64,000 nt of DNA from Gigaspora rosea (taxonomy: Eukaryota > Glomeromycota > Glomeromycetes > Diversisporales > Gigasporaceae). Within the stretch, counting starts at the first letter, position 1, and the number at the start of each line of letters is the position of its first letter. Made by a program: the position numbers and the translations under genes. The stretch spans positions 28,278-92,277 of the forward strand of contig QKWP01000587.1 of NCBI GenBank assembly GCA_003550325.1, in the 5' to 3' direction. Under the pieces are notes generated by a model. That model saw only the letters and a program-made list of their open reading frames with translations. It ran no database searches and was not told where the DNA came from. Shown piece after piece: positions 34,310 through 46,900 of the stretch.

Positions 34310-36204
34310 TAAGTCTTTGCACAACTAAGACAATTCAAAAAAAAATTCTGGGCTAATAAGTTTTCGCACGACTAGAACAATTTAAAAAAAATTCTGGCCT
34401 AATAAGTCTTCACGCAACTAGGACAATTTAAAAAAATTCTGGCCCAATAAGTCTTGCACAATGATTTTAAAAAAATCACTATAATGTACAATCATAAAAT
34501 ATAAATATGACGTATCATAAAATACATAAATTACCATGAAATAACTAATTTATTTATGAAACTAATCATAGTAAAAAAAAATAACAGTAAATATTCATGA
34601 TTACAAATACCTTATTCTAAAAAAATAAATATCTGATTCTTTAGTAAATGGTTTTTCTTGTAAAACCGCTATATATGCCATATCTAACGCTAATGTTTTA
34701 TTAACCGATATTGATTTCTAAATTACCAATATAAATATTTGTAAATTACTTTGCGCAATAATCAAATGAGCTATATAATGACAATTATCGATAAACTAAA
34801 CTTAAATATATCAATCAATAAATAAAATTTATAGTCACCTATTATATTAGCACGAATAAATATGAAATACCTTGCAATAGTAAAAATCCAAAAGCTACTT
34901 TCCACTACAACTATAAAAGATGTATATAAGTTCGATAATTTAAAGTTATAGTTAAACCAATTTTAAAAATTATAAAAATATACCTGAAAAAATTGTAACT
35001 ATTGCCATACTCTACAACGGCTATTTTATCTCATCTTCCTTTCAAAGCGGCCAAAGTTTTTTCCTTGTCAGAAAAAAATCTGTGTTAGTCAGTTTTCACT
35101 TAATTTTTTTTTCAAATTTGAAAGCTTATTACCTTATTTGTTGTATATTACTTACCAAAATTTGCTCTTTAAACAAAGTCATTAGTACAAATGATCTATA
35201 CTGATCTTTTTCGCTATAGACGTGCGAAGAGGTAAAAAATACTATAAAATGTTTTAAAAAAAAATTATTATGTGAAAACCACGAGTTGCCAATTGACGGT
35301 ATGGTTTTTCATAGTAAGAGTTACTTTAAAAATTTTTATTTATGTTGTGTAACTCAGGGATCTTCAAGCCAATCAAATCGAATGTCCGCCATGCTGTGCT
35401 ATACTTCTTACTGATGGGGAAGACCGTGTTTGAGTATGAGCAAACCATTTTAGTGCAGTAGCCAAAGTTGGACACCAATTTGGGCAGCCAGCTTAGTTCG
35501 ATCATTACTGTTAATATATAAAATTATGTAGCTTTTATGTAATTTTGCTAATAAAAATCAGACAGGTTACAAAGTTTAAAAAAAAAAATTTTCATTTAAA
35601 ATACAAAAGTAGTATATTAATAAAATTTTGCAGTATAGCTCTTTAAAGTTTGCACCTTCTTATGATTTATTATGTAATTTATAATATAAAAATTGATTTT
35701 CTGAAAATCGTTTTTTTTGTTATTTTTGGTCCTTTTCCTAGCATCTAGCCCATATATATATACATATATAATATATAAAAATTCTCACATTTCTAAATAA
35801 GGTTTTTATTAATTAATTTTTATTATATTTATTTAGTAATTGCAGAACATTTTCTTTAGATAACTTGTAGAATATTAATTAATTAGTTTTTTTTCAATTT
35901 GAATGTATTTTTAGATTGTTTTGTTAAATTTTATTTAAGTAGTTGTGTTTTACTTTTTTTTATTTTTTATTTTATTTCTTTGATAGTCTTGTTGGTGCTT
36001 AAATACAAATTGAATCAACTAATTAAGCTAATTCTAGTAATTACTACTTTGCATTTGCAAGCCCGGCATCATTCGGCTATCTTAATTTGTACCCAGATGC
36101 GACCTGTCACACTAAGTCATGTATGGCCCAGAAATTTTATCTTGGCTACTTGGCTATCTTACAAACCAAAATTTTACTTTTTTAATTTTTTCTCTTTTTT
36201 TATT

Positions 36205-36475
36205 TATCTTTATAAAAAGTTCAGAAAAGAAGTTGTTTGAAGAAGTAGATTATAAAGAGGTAGCTAAGAACCTGTTTGTAGTTATCTGAACATTATATGA
36301 ATAATCCTGTATAATTGCTTTATAATAGACAAATATTAGTACAATAATTATACTTAGATCCTATTGAAAAAATCAAGTATTATAGCTTAGTAACTATGTT
36401 AGATTTATTTCTTTTTGTATACTTGTTACAAATAGTTAATCTAATAAACATAAGCTAGATTATCAAAGAAAAAAC
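36205..36475 (+). mobile_element. Old LINE 3' end
   Basis: TTATAAAAAGTTCAGAAAAG, AAGTAGATTATAAAGAGGTA and TCTAATAAACATAAGC parallel the younger copy at 30846-31103 in the same order, but the sequence is strongly AT-shifted. No clean tail or target duplication was found. Confidence 0.4.
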
Positions 36476-37016
36476 ATTATCTATATAAGATGCGATCAAT
36501 ACTATTTATTTAAAACAGAGCAAATTTTATATATTAATCTACATATTGCATAAATTGAATTCTTGATATTTACTCTAACTATATTAAAAAGGTAATTCTA
36601 TACAACTTTTTTAATCTTGCTTTTAAGAACCCATATTTTTGGCAAAATCCTAACTATATTATTGCTAAAAACATCAATACATTATAGAATAAAATCATAG
36701 TTTTTACTGAATAAAATACTTGTATTTTATTCATTATTTATTATAAGTAGTAAGATACAAAAAATAATAGAAAACATAAAAGATATTTTAATAATCAATT
36801 TTAATAATTTTTTAGCTAATATTTTGCAAAAAATTTTTTGCTAACATTTTACTATTATTAGAATTAGAAAAATTACAAACTTTTATTAGAAATAGATTGA
36901 AAAGTTTACTTAACAGAATAATGTTTTATAAGAAGAAACAGCCAGATTCCAACATCTAATAATAAACTATTTATTATTGTTTCTATTTTTTATAAGCAAA
37001 TCTAAGGCAATTCAAA

Positions 37017-37272
37017 CATGATTAAAAATCTGATTGGCTGTCGATCCTTGAATTCTATTGAAGAGCAAAATTTCTTTAAAGTTTTGTTAGTAGTTTATTA
37101 TGTAAATTTGTTACTTCTATTTGAAAGTAACAAATTTATATAATAAACAGCCAATGAAACTTTAAAGAAATTTTGACTTGCTTCTGGCAAATTTAATCTG
37201 ATATAATCATGATTTTTCTTATAACCGATTGTATTTTTATATGGACATTTATCCTAATCAGTTTTTATCATG
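37017..37272. mobile_element. Old copy of the AGCATGATTAAAAATCC foldback family
   Basis: CATGATTAAAAATCTGATTG at 37017 and GCAAATTTAATCTGATATAA near 37187 match the element at 51837-52249 in order; the right end is degraded. It lies just downstream of the NTE1 stop codon (200-460 bp). Confidence 0.55.
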
Positions 37273-37472
37273 TTGGGAAATCATAAATTAATTATACTAG
37301 TATAACTATAAATAAAAATTTTTTATTATAAATTATAATAATTTTTTTAAATATATAATGATTGAGAGATCTAAATTTTAAAGTTCTTTTTAAACATAAT
37401 AAAGATTTAAATAAATACTTTAATAAATTTACATATTAAAAGTAATTATTTAGCGTTAACTCTATAAGTGAA

Positions 37473-39981
37473 TTATAAACTATTTCTTCTACTTATTCTA
37501 TTTCTTTTATATCCCCCTTGCTCTTTACCTAATATATCCTGTAGTTTTCCTTCTTCTGTCCATTTTTTCAATATTTCTTTTCCTGCCTTGTATCCTACTT
37601 CATATATTTCAGCAAATTTATTAAATTCTAATGTGCCATATTGTTGCACTGGTAATTGCATATAAAGACATCCAGGTATTAATTTGGCTTCTTCCAATGT
37701 TTTAACGCTTGATACATATGCCAATCTTTGTTGTATGTCAGCCATTGTGGGTATTTTTGTTAGTCGGTTGAATGGGTTAAATCTTTGAAGAATTACCCAC
37801 CACCCTGAAAGTGAATCACCATAATATACTGGAGACGTGTCTTCATGACTTGCCACATCAACTGCAATTATTGTATTAGCTCCCATACTCTTCATTACAC
37901 TCACCTATACATATAAAATATTAGATATTTTATTATTTTATCTTGTAATTAGTGTACATTATTGATCAAAACTTACCGGTAAATTATCTAAATATCCTCC
38001 ATCAACTAACAAATTCCCTTTATCACAAAGAGGGGGTAAAAATGATGATAATGACATTGATGCTCTAACATATCGCCATGCATAACCACTATTATGAACT
38101 TCCATACGTGACCATGTGATGTTTGTGGTAACACAAAAGTATGATAACCAAAAATCTTCGATTAATGTATCTGAAAAACATTTCCAGATACCTCTATTGA
38201 ATTGATGACCTAAATAAAGTAAATTAAAATATTTATTATCCTTAATGTACATTAAATAAAATGCATATAATTAAGTATAATTGAAAAATAATTGCCTGTA
38301 AACCACGCAGTTAACGGATATGTCAGATCAAAAACTTGTCGCCATTTACTACACATCCTTGACGAAAATGCTTTAGATCGTCCAAGGATTGACACACTAT
38401 CTGATTCACGTGCATAAAGTCCACCAATAAAGGATCCGATGCTCGTACCCCCAACCATATCGACCGGAACGCCAGCTTCTTCCATTGCTTTAATAACTCC
38501 TATATGTGCTATACCTCGAGCCCCTCCTCCTCCTAAAACAAGACCGACTGATTTGCCACAAAGTCGTCGCGCAAGCCTAATAAATTTAACTTATTATTAT
38601 TATTCAACTAAATATAAACAAAGCAGTTAACTCACCTTGAAAAATCGCCACGAATTCCGCTATGTGTTGTGGGGGACCTTTTAATTCTAGTTTGTTCAGT
38701 ACCAGTAAGATGCCTTATGAGCATCTGATGATCTCTAATAAAAGTCTTTAATGCATTTTTTCTTTTCGGTCGTTCAGTCAATAATGTTTGTTTTGGCATA
38801 GCCATTTGAATATGATGATACGCATGAATCCATGGTCGATTCTAATTTAATGATAATTAAAAATTGGTAAACGTATACGTTGTGACATGAATATAAATAA
38901 ATAAATATTTATTTAATTAATCACCTTTAACCACTGACCAGTAGTACCAGGCCTACAAAATCTTTCAGCATGCAGCAATATAAGTTCCTTACGAGCTGTG
39001 GTCTTTGTACCAATCAAGAGACTTTCATATTCTCCTATAGTTGCTTCTTCGTCTCCTAAACCAACTACAAAAATACAATCGGCCTATCACAAATTTCATG
39101 AAAAAAAAAAAAGTCAAAAAATTAATTTGAAAAACGATGACCTAAATTAAAACATAATATACAATAGAATACCTGACGAATGCAAGTTTGAGTCCATGAT
39201 GAATTAAGTCCTCCATCAGCCAAATACATTACAATTCGAGATTTTTCCTCTTGTTCAGCAAGCCAACTAATAAGTTTCAACCTTCCCATTTGCGTAAACA
39301 CATGTTTACCCATTACCGGTACTACTGAAGCTTGATTTAACAAAGTGGCAGTTTCGCCAAATCTTTCCAAAGCGGATTTCAATTTCTCTGCAAACTCAGA
39401 CACGGGAACGTTTTCATTCACAGGTAAGATACAAACAGTTTTGAGATTAGTATTATTTTTACCAAATTCAGCAGCATTGGTAGCATTGTTGTAATCCCGA
39501 TCTTGTTGTAATCTCGTCCTTGACGCAATAATACGAGAAATCTGTAAAGTAATTTCTGAATGACGAATAGCAAGCGCATTGAATAAAGTCCTAGGCATAC
39601 GAGCAAGTTCAGAATCACGAATAGCGTGCAATGTATGTGGACGAGGAGTTCCCGCTATAAAATTAATAAAATTAGTAAACGGTTTAAAGATATGTTAAGT
39701 AACTTGCTGCTAAAAAACAATCATGAACTTTTAAATACATACTCATAACTTCGAGTTCTCCAACACTATCACCCTGACCATATTCTCCTAAAATGTCAAT
39801 AACGCGATTCTTTCTTTCTTTTATGGCACGTACACGACCATTTAACACAATGTATATTGAATCGCTTTGATCCCCTTCAGTATATAAAACCTGTCCGGCG
39901 TTGATTTGTACCCAATCAAGAGCAAAATCTATTTGAAGGACTGATTATACAAATATAAATTAATGAAATGTAAAATATTTT

Positions 39982-40064
<83 letters not shown>

Positions 40065-42243
40065 CCCCATAATACATAATACATTCATAATTCTAACCTA
40101 ATGGTGATAATAACATTATTAATCGTTTAGCCAAAGTCAAAAGTACATTTGGGTTCCGTTCCATAAGGCGATTCAACGAGTTCTTTGACAAATATCCTAC
40201 ATAAGTATCAGTACTAGCACGAATATTAACAAAAGATGGAAATCCAGTTAAAGCTGCAAGATATCCAGCAAGACCACCAGGTTTAATCATAAATAAACTC
40301 TTGTCCTTGAATTTATTTGATGAATTAATCGAAATTGATTCCTTTTTTTTATGCATAGGTTTGTTTTGATTCGGGATCTCAGAAGCGACAGATTGAAAAG
40401 AGCTTCCAAGAAAATTCTTATCACTAGAAGTAACTGAAACATCTAAAAGTCCATCAATAACAAAAAATAAACCAACGTTTCGTTCTCCTTCAGCGACTAG
40501 AACCGATCCTTTAGGATAAAATAATATATCAACATCATTATCTAATTCACTAGTAAAGGATGATATAGTTTCTGCAACTGATTCATCATCAGGAATATCT
40601 AACCAAGCATTTGCAGAATGTTGATTCAAAAAATGAAAAGAATGTAAACTTGAATCGGTTGAATTTGAACGAGAAACATGCTCTGATGAAGAGTTTTTAT
40701 CTTTACGATTAGGTTGTAATAAACCAATTCCTTTCGAGATACCTTCTAAAACGGATTCTCGAAGATACATATCATCCTCAGTATCATAATCACGACCACT
40801 TACGTGATTACCACTGATAGGTTGAACGCGAGCACTTCTATTAATATATGGACGATTATTATTTTTAGATTGTATTACTATAGGAACGTCAGGAATGGAT
40901 TCTACTTCACTTTCAAATATAACATTTTGTCTGGGGCGAATAGATTGTCTAATTTTTTTATTTTTACTAGTTAAACCACTATCGCTCATTTCCATATCTT
41001 TGTATTTTTCACTCATATCCATATCTTTGTACTTTTTACTACTACCAACATATTTCATTCTAAGTCGTTCCATACTTCCAGGTCTAAAAAAATCATTAGG
41101 GAGTACATATTCGGTGATATCATTCATTAATTTTTCAGTTCTCAAAATATCTTTTGTTAAGCCCAAATATTTATACCCAGTCCAAAAAGTAACTCGTTGA
41201 AAGCGCGTTAGAATTACTTGAACAATATGAGCAACAGAATTAGGAAATTTTTCTCTTAATCTATGAAATGCTTCTACTGGAATAACAGCCAAGGTGGTAT
41301 CTATAGTTGCCCTGGCTATTATATTTGGATGAACAGAAGTAGTTGTTGGACGATCTTTTGAAAGACGTCTTAAAATTGGTGGTTTTGTAAATTTAGATTG
41401 TTTTTCAGAAGTGTCATCATTATTTGATTCCTTTAAATGAGAAATCTCAGGAGACACAATTTCATTTTCCTCATTTTCTTGTTTTCCTGTATTCTCATCA
41501 TCAGTTGAATGATCCATCGATTTATCATTATAACGAAGTTCAATATCATCGGTAAATAAAGAAAGAATAGTAAATAAACTTGATAATGTTCCACCATTAG
41601 TAACTTCATTTAAAAGTTGATATCCACGATTATAATCATCATCTTCAAAAGGATCTAACACGATATCTTCTTCATTTGCAGTTTTAACGAAAACCTGAAC
41701 ATAACCATCTATCACAATATAGAAAGATCTTTCTTTCTCTAACATTAAAGTATCACCAGCTAATAACTTTTTCGTTTGTAAATGTCTTGAAAGTTCATTA
41801 AACACATGTTTTTCCAAGTAACCAAAAACTTTTATTCCTTCTAAAAAAGCGCTTAAAAATTCATCAGGGTAAAGAAAATGAGCTTTTTCATTATTATCAA
41901 AAACTTCGGGGCGAAGGTGGTGAAAAGTACTCTGAGCTTGTGGAGTTTCTGCGGGAAGACGCGAGTATCTAGTAAGAATTCGATACCGAATGACTAGATA
42001 TATTATTGTTGAAGTTGAACCAAAAAGGACAAGTAAGGTAGTAAAATTAAGCTGAAGAGTAAAGGATAAGGATAAAATTTGTATTATCGAAGTATAAAGT
42101 GTAACGGTGATAAAGGAAACTAGTAGAAAGAACCATCGAAACAAAGTGGAAAAGGTGAATACGGTGATCGCGTAAATTTCTCCTATACTATCAGTTGCTA
42201 AAGTTGATTCTGTCACTTTACTATCAATAGCTAATTCTTCCAT
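37473..42243 (-). CDS. NTE1: Lysophospholipase NTE1 (patatin-like, cNMP-binding-like domains)
   Basis: ER-membrane serine esterase that deacylates phosphatidylcholine to glycerophosphocholine, homologous to neuropathy target esterase. I place eight exons: 40098-42243, 39743-39928, 39173-39654, 38925-39083, 38636-38841, 38296-38576, 37977-38209 and 37473-37904. They sum to 4125 nt, an open frame of 1374 residues, typical for the family. Hydrophobic segments at about residues 25-90 anchor the N-terminus. Three cNMP-binding-like folds follow ([40 protein letters not shown]). The patatin domain has the oxyanion loop GGGGARG, nucleophile GTSIGSF (Ser near 1105) and the dyad aspartate in DGGYLDN. 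Intron 6 has a GC donor (ACAG/GCAATT). Intron 1 holds a poly-A/(TA)n microsatellite. Confidence 0.93.
39985..40060. repeat. Poly-A plus (TA)n microsatellite in NTE1 intron 1
   Basis: About 33 A followed by about 20 TA dinucleotides. It lies within the first NTE1 intron, about 35 bp from the exon 1 donor at 40097. Confidence 0.9.
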
Positions 42244-43989
42244 TATGGTACTTTTAAAGAGTGTATGCCAAACGTCTCATTTCAAGAAGTAGTTTATGTA
42301 CCGTTATATGATTGGCTAATTTTGTGATTTTCATGAACATACGTATTGTTTATTGAACCTCTATTCCGGCGATCCAAGTAACGATCCAGGGTGTACATAG
42401 CACATAAATAAAACAATTTACGTGACAATGCTTATATAATATATATATATATATATATCTGATATACACATATACAGTATATATGTTTATATGTGTTGAA
42501 TAAGTGGAAACGGAATTTGATTAAATTAGGGTATGGATATGGGTGTACATATGACTGTATGATAAAATCAACCCCAAAATGAGGTTTTATGTAATAATTC
42601 CGAATACACTTGGATTTGCCAATTAATATTAAATTTGATACTTAAACTATTTTAACTTTAGTAGAGCTTATCTACATGTACAAATTCAGAAAATCGTTTA
42701 GAGCATGTGTAATTTTAATAACATCGACATCTGTGGAACTTTTAAAATATAGTATATATGATACAAAAGCCATAATCTTACGTAATAAAAAGGTTGATTA
42801 GCAGATTTATCAGTTATTACAACTCTTATTATTTATTTAGAACTTTACTAAAAAGTGCACCGTGCACTTTGTCCCCCCTATTTTTATATCTCAAAATTTT
42901 ACTAATGCTAACAGCTAAGACTAGGAAAACGGATACCGTTAGTGTCCGAAGCCATGAATAAACATCGGGTCGATCTCTATAGCTTGATTGGCTAACATGT
43001 GTACACGTGACTGGAATCCAACACAAAATCATGTCCATTGCGAGTATCCTCGTTACGCTTAAAAAAATGATCCTCTCGCAATTTTGTATTAACCCTAACC
43101 CAACTTCAGGCGAAATTATTACTAGTACATTAGGGAGCACTAGGGGGCACAGAGTGCACGGATGCACTTTTTAGATTATTTCTTATTTTATATAAAAAAA
43201 ATATTTTTATTGACTCTATAATCATTAATTAATTTTAGAATTCAAAATGTTATATATATACAGTATATATATATATAATTAAACTAATTAATTGGTTTAA
43301 AAATTTTTATTACAGTATTTTTTTGTTCTACCACCGACACGCTTCGTAAACTAAAGTTGTAAAATACCGATATAATACTAATCCTGTAATTTGTCGCATG
43401 CCTTAAATAATTCGGGCTAGTCCAATCTTCTTATTTTTTTTTGCTTCCAAATCTCCTACTGAATTCAATGTTTTTTTATAATCGGAATAATTTTTACACT
43501 AAAAAAATGATGCTTTTGAATTTTAGAAAAATAATCATCTATGCTAATTTAAAACTAATCATTTTGTTCATTTTGTTAAAATTTGTATCTATATATACGG
43601 GGTATGAACTCTCACAGGTTATTATCGTTATTGACTGAATAGAAATCAGATTAACTGTAGTGAAAATCCGTATTTAAAAATCTTCTCAAGAAGAATATCC
43701 GTTACCCTCTTTTAGGTTTGGAAAATTTTTGCAATGGAGATTAGATTATTTATCATTATATTGTACTTGTCCGGATTTTATATATTGTACTTTTTGTTTT
43801 ATGTACCGGATTTTATGCCTGGTTGATCCCAAACGTTGATCTAGGATTACATTCTCCTGTTCTCTGATTGGTTATTTCCTTCTTAGGAATTTGTATTACT
43901 CGCGTAGAGTTATATACTCGCGAGACAGGATTTGGATCTAGATCTACTATTACTATCCATTATTTCTATTATTTCTTTAACTTCGTCTT
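42244..43989. other. Divergent intergenic region of NTE1 and the USP-like gene
   Basis: It holds both upstream regions, (AT)n at about 42447-42462 and one MITE (42851-43171). No further gene; the frames at 42829-43167 and 43441-43638 fall in the MITE or in AT-rich sequence. Confidence 0.5.
42851..43171. mobile_element. MITE with GTGCAC-rich inverted ends
   Basis: AAAAGTGCACCGTGCACTTT at 42851 and the imperfect inverse (GTGCACGGATGCACTTTT) ending at 43171. TA occurs on both sides (42849-42850 and 43172-43173). About 321 bp and GC-richer than its surroundings. Confidence 0.5.
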
Positions 43990-46900
43990 ATGGATCCACA
44001 AGCAATTGAAGCTTTAACACAACTGGTAACTTGTCTTTTAACATCTATATTAACTCCATATTTTTTATTACTAAGGTCTTTAAATTTATTCACTAGGGAG
44101 TAAGCGAGGACAAAGCTATTGAAGCATTAAAGGTATGCTGATACTTGGGCTTTCGTCAATAGAAAAAGGGGGATCTATTTTTTTTTTTTTTTTTCTTTGA
44201 TATAAAATATAATCAAATGCATTTTTCATTAAGTTATATTAATAATAAAAAATTTTTTTCTATAGATTTTTAAAATATATATATAATTTTTTATTATTAT
44301 TAAGTTTTTATTATTGCCTCGGTTTTTTTTTCGAGTTTATTTCGAATTTATTTTGTATGCTTCTCCCTTTTTCTAATTTCTATTGACAACAGCTCAAATA
44401 TTTATATTCTATTTTCATAATAATATAATATTTAATCCGTTGACTTTAAAAATATCTAATTTGATGTTTTTTTTATTATAGAAATTCAATGGCAATGTGG
44501 AACGTGCTGCAAACTTCATATATGAAAATATGGATAATAATATGTCTACTGATCCTGAAGAAGTAAAAAATAGCATTTATAAACTATTTCTGTAGAAAGA
44601 TTGTGCACTTTCAACCAATGATATTTTCCAATCACGCTTTAGACTTCTACATTAGCGCCATTAGGCTCAGATTCACAAAATGATAACTGGGGGGATGGAG
44701 GAGGTAATTGATTAATCTTATTCAAAAAAGTTTCTTATATAAACAAGTATAAATGTAAATTAAAACGTTAGTTATACACTGACCACATGAATGTATGCTA
44801 GTTATTTAAATTTCCTTTTATTTTCTTAGGTAGCGTGTTAGGCTGTTTTGATAGACAAAACGACTCTTCCTCTCTTGAAAATGGTACGTTTTTTATCCGA
44901 ATTCTTTCAATTTAGTTGGTAAATCTTTGGATCTTATCACTTTATCTAACTATATAATATATTTAATCACAAGATCGTGTGAAAGCAGCGATGGAAGCCT
45001 CCATGGCTGATAAAGAAAAAGAAGACCTCCAAAAGGCGATAGATATGAGTAAGACAGACAGTTACGCTGGGGCTCTCATTCCTTATAACGGTGGTGGCTA
45101 TAAGGTTTGTCACGAAATTTCTATAACACATTATATGGAAATTAACCTTACAATATGCGTTTTAAACAAATATTATATATATATATATATTTATATATTT
45201 AAAAATAATAATAGAATGATAATGATTCGTCATATCCAAGATCATCAGATCAAAATTGGTATAATAATAATAATGATTGGGATCAACCGGCAAAAAGACA
45301 AAAACTTGACACAACGTAAGTGCCATAATGCTTTTTTTTTTGTTTGATAATTTTTTATAGCAAGTAATAATATTATATACATATAAATTAGTCCCCTCGG
45401 GTTGAAACCGGTGTTCAATCATTATTACGCTAGTCATTTTTTTCAAGCATTGTTTCACATTCCCGTTTTTCGTTTGTCTTTGTTGGCATTTCGTCCGACT
45501 AAAGATGATTGGGGCAATGTAGAAGGTTATTGGAAAGGTCAAAAACATTATAATTTTGATGATAGTTCTAAACTTTATAGTAGCACGAATCGTCAGGAAT
45601 CTTTAAAATGTGAGTATTGAAGTCATGTTAATAGATTAAGTATTTGAATTTTAACTATGTGTTTCACGTATATATTTCATCAGTTATTCACGAATTCCAA
45701 AAGCTTTTCGGCTTTCTATCGTTGAGTCAAAGAACGTATGGTGATTCAAGTTTGTTAATGGATGTTTTGGATTTTGATGAAAAAGGAATTTGGAATGAAG
45801 TGGAGACTGTGTGTAGTATGTGCGCGCATAACTAACTTCTTGACGTTAAACTTATGAGTGTATTTCATTTTAATATTTACTTTCAATGAACTTTTATAAT
45901 TTTTTCGTAGACTTTACTAATAAGCTAATTGGCAGACTGATGGAAGGGTCGTATTATCGGGATCCTTTAAGACAGAATACTCCACATGGTCTTCAAAACT
46001 ATATTTTAGATTTTGAAAAGTTTAGTATTCACGTAATTGTTGTAATTATTTTGTTAAAACTTAATTTTTTATATCTTTTATTCTTTATTTAATTAGGTTA
46101 TTTAGATCACATGCTGAAAACTTGGTTTCAAAAAAATATGGAAATAACAGTTTTTATCAATCTGATAGACATAAAGATGTTACTAATATGATATCCTTTA
46201 ATAATATTTTCAATCTCTTTTCTATTTCATTTTTTTTCTTAAATCTATTACACTTAATTTATTACTACCAAACCCTCTAGATATATATCCTAGTTGTCAT
46301 ACAATTTATGATGCGTTGGATCGTGTAATGCAAGAGTCAAGAGGGAATTCGCGTAAACCCTTCTTTACACAACTAGCACACATATTGATCATGAACTTAA
46401 AACATAAAGATAATGATAGTAATAATTTTTTACCTAGTTTTGGAGGGGAATCAACATTTCAAGTCCTTAAAGAAATATATATGGATCGTTATACGGCAGA
46501 AAATAGTGAATTCATTGAAACTTGTTGGCAAAAAATTGAAGAAATGAAGGAAAAACTAGAAAAAATAAATCAGAATATTGATAAAATTATGAAATTTCAG
46601 GTTGATATTATAGTATTATAGTATTATATCCATTTTATACATGCCAAGTTATAACAATATTAACAATATTTATGATTCTATTTCTTTATTAGGGAAAATA
46701 TAATGGCCCAGATCTGCTCAAAGGTTCAATAGATCATTTTCAACAAAAGTATAATAAAGCAGAAGAAAATGGTGCTTCTGACAATGATTCACTTCAGACA
46801 AAGGCTTGGTTAGAGAATTTCTTGAACAAAGTTGAACAAAAATTAAAGGGTATGTATATTAATGATTTGGTTTATCTATATTTTCATTATTGATAATTTT

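Larger units (their letters stand above)
31260..35394 (-). mobile_element. Large DNA element, copy 2 (right arm of the inverted pair)
   Basis: Inverted copy of 25479-28660, bounded by GCATGGTGGACATTCGATTT at 31260 and the inverse ending at 35394. Where both arms are compared by eye they differ by about 1% in the inner part and a few percent outside. It is longer because of two insertions absent from copy 1 (33243-33402 and 33589-34309). Read on the + strand, the block 33075-33540 gives TDQEIDEIIDSCIPENTRKA, VKALNRWRNN and MTEFFCGVRKIQDGSDYSPS, as in Crypton/DUF3504-like (tyrosine-recombinase-derived) proteins. One stop interrupts it (KK then stop near 33197). Confidence 0.65.
35395..37472. 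other. Gene-free region between the inverted pair and NTE1
   Basis: It contains a half copy of the ATATGGGCT-ended element (about 35590-35755), an old LINE 3' end and an old foldback element. A frame at 35899-36240 lies in the LINE remnant. No host gene recognised. Confidence 0.5.

Noticed and set aside
45162-45548. 128-codon minus-strand frame in the USP-like gene
   Set aside because: It spans two exons and an intron of the + strand gene and has no recognisable content.
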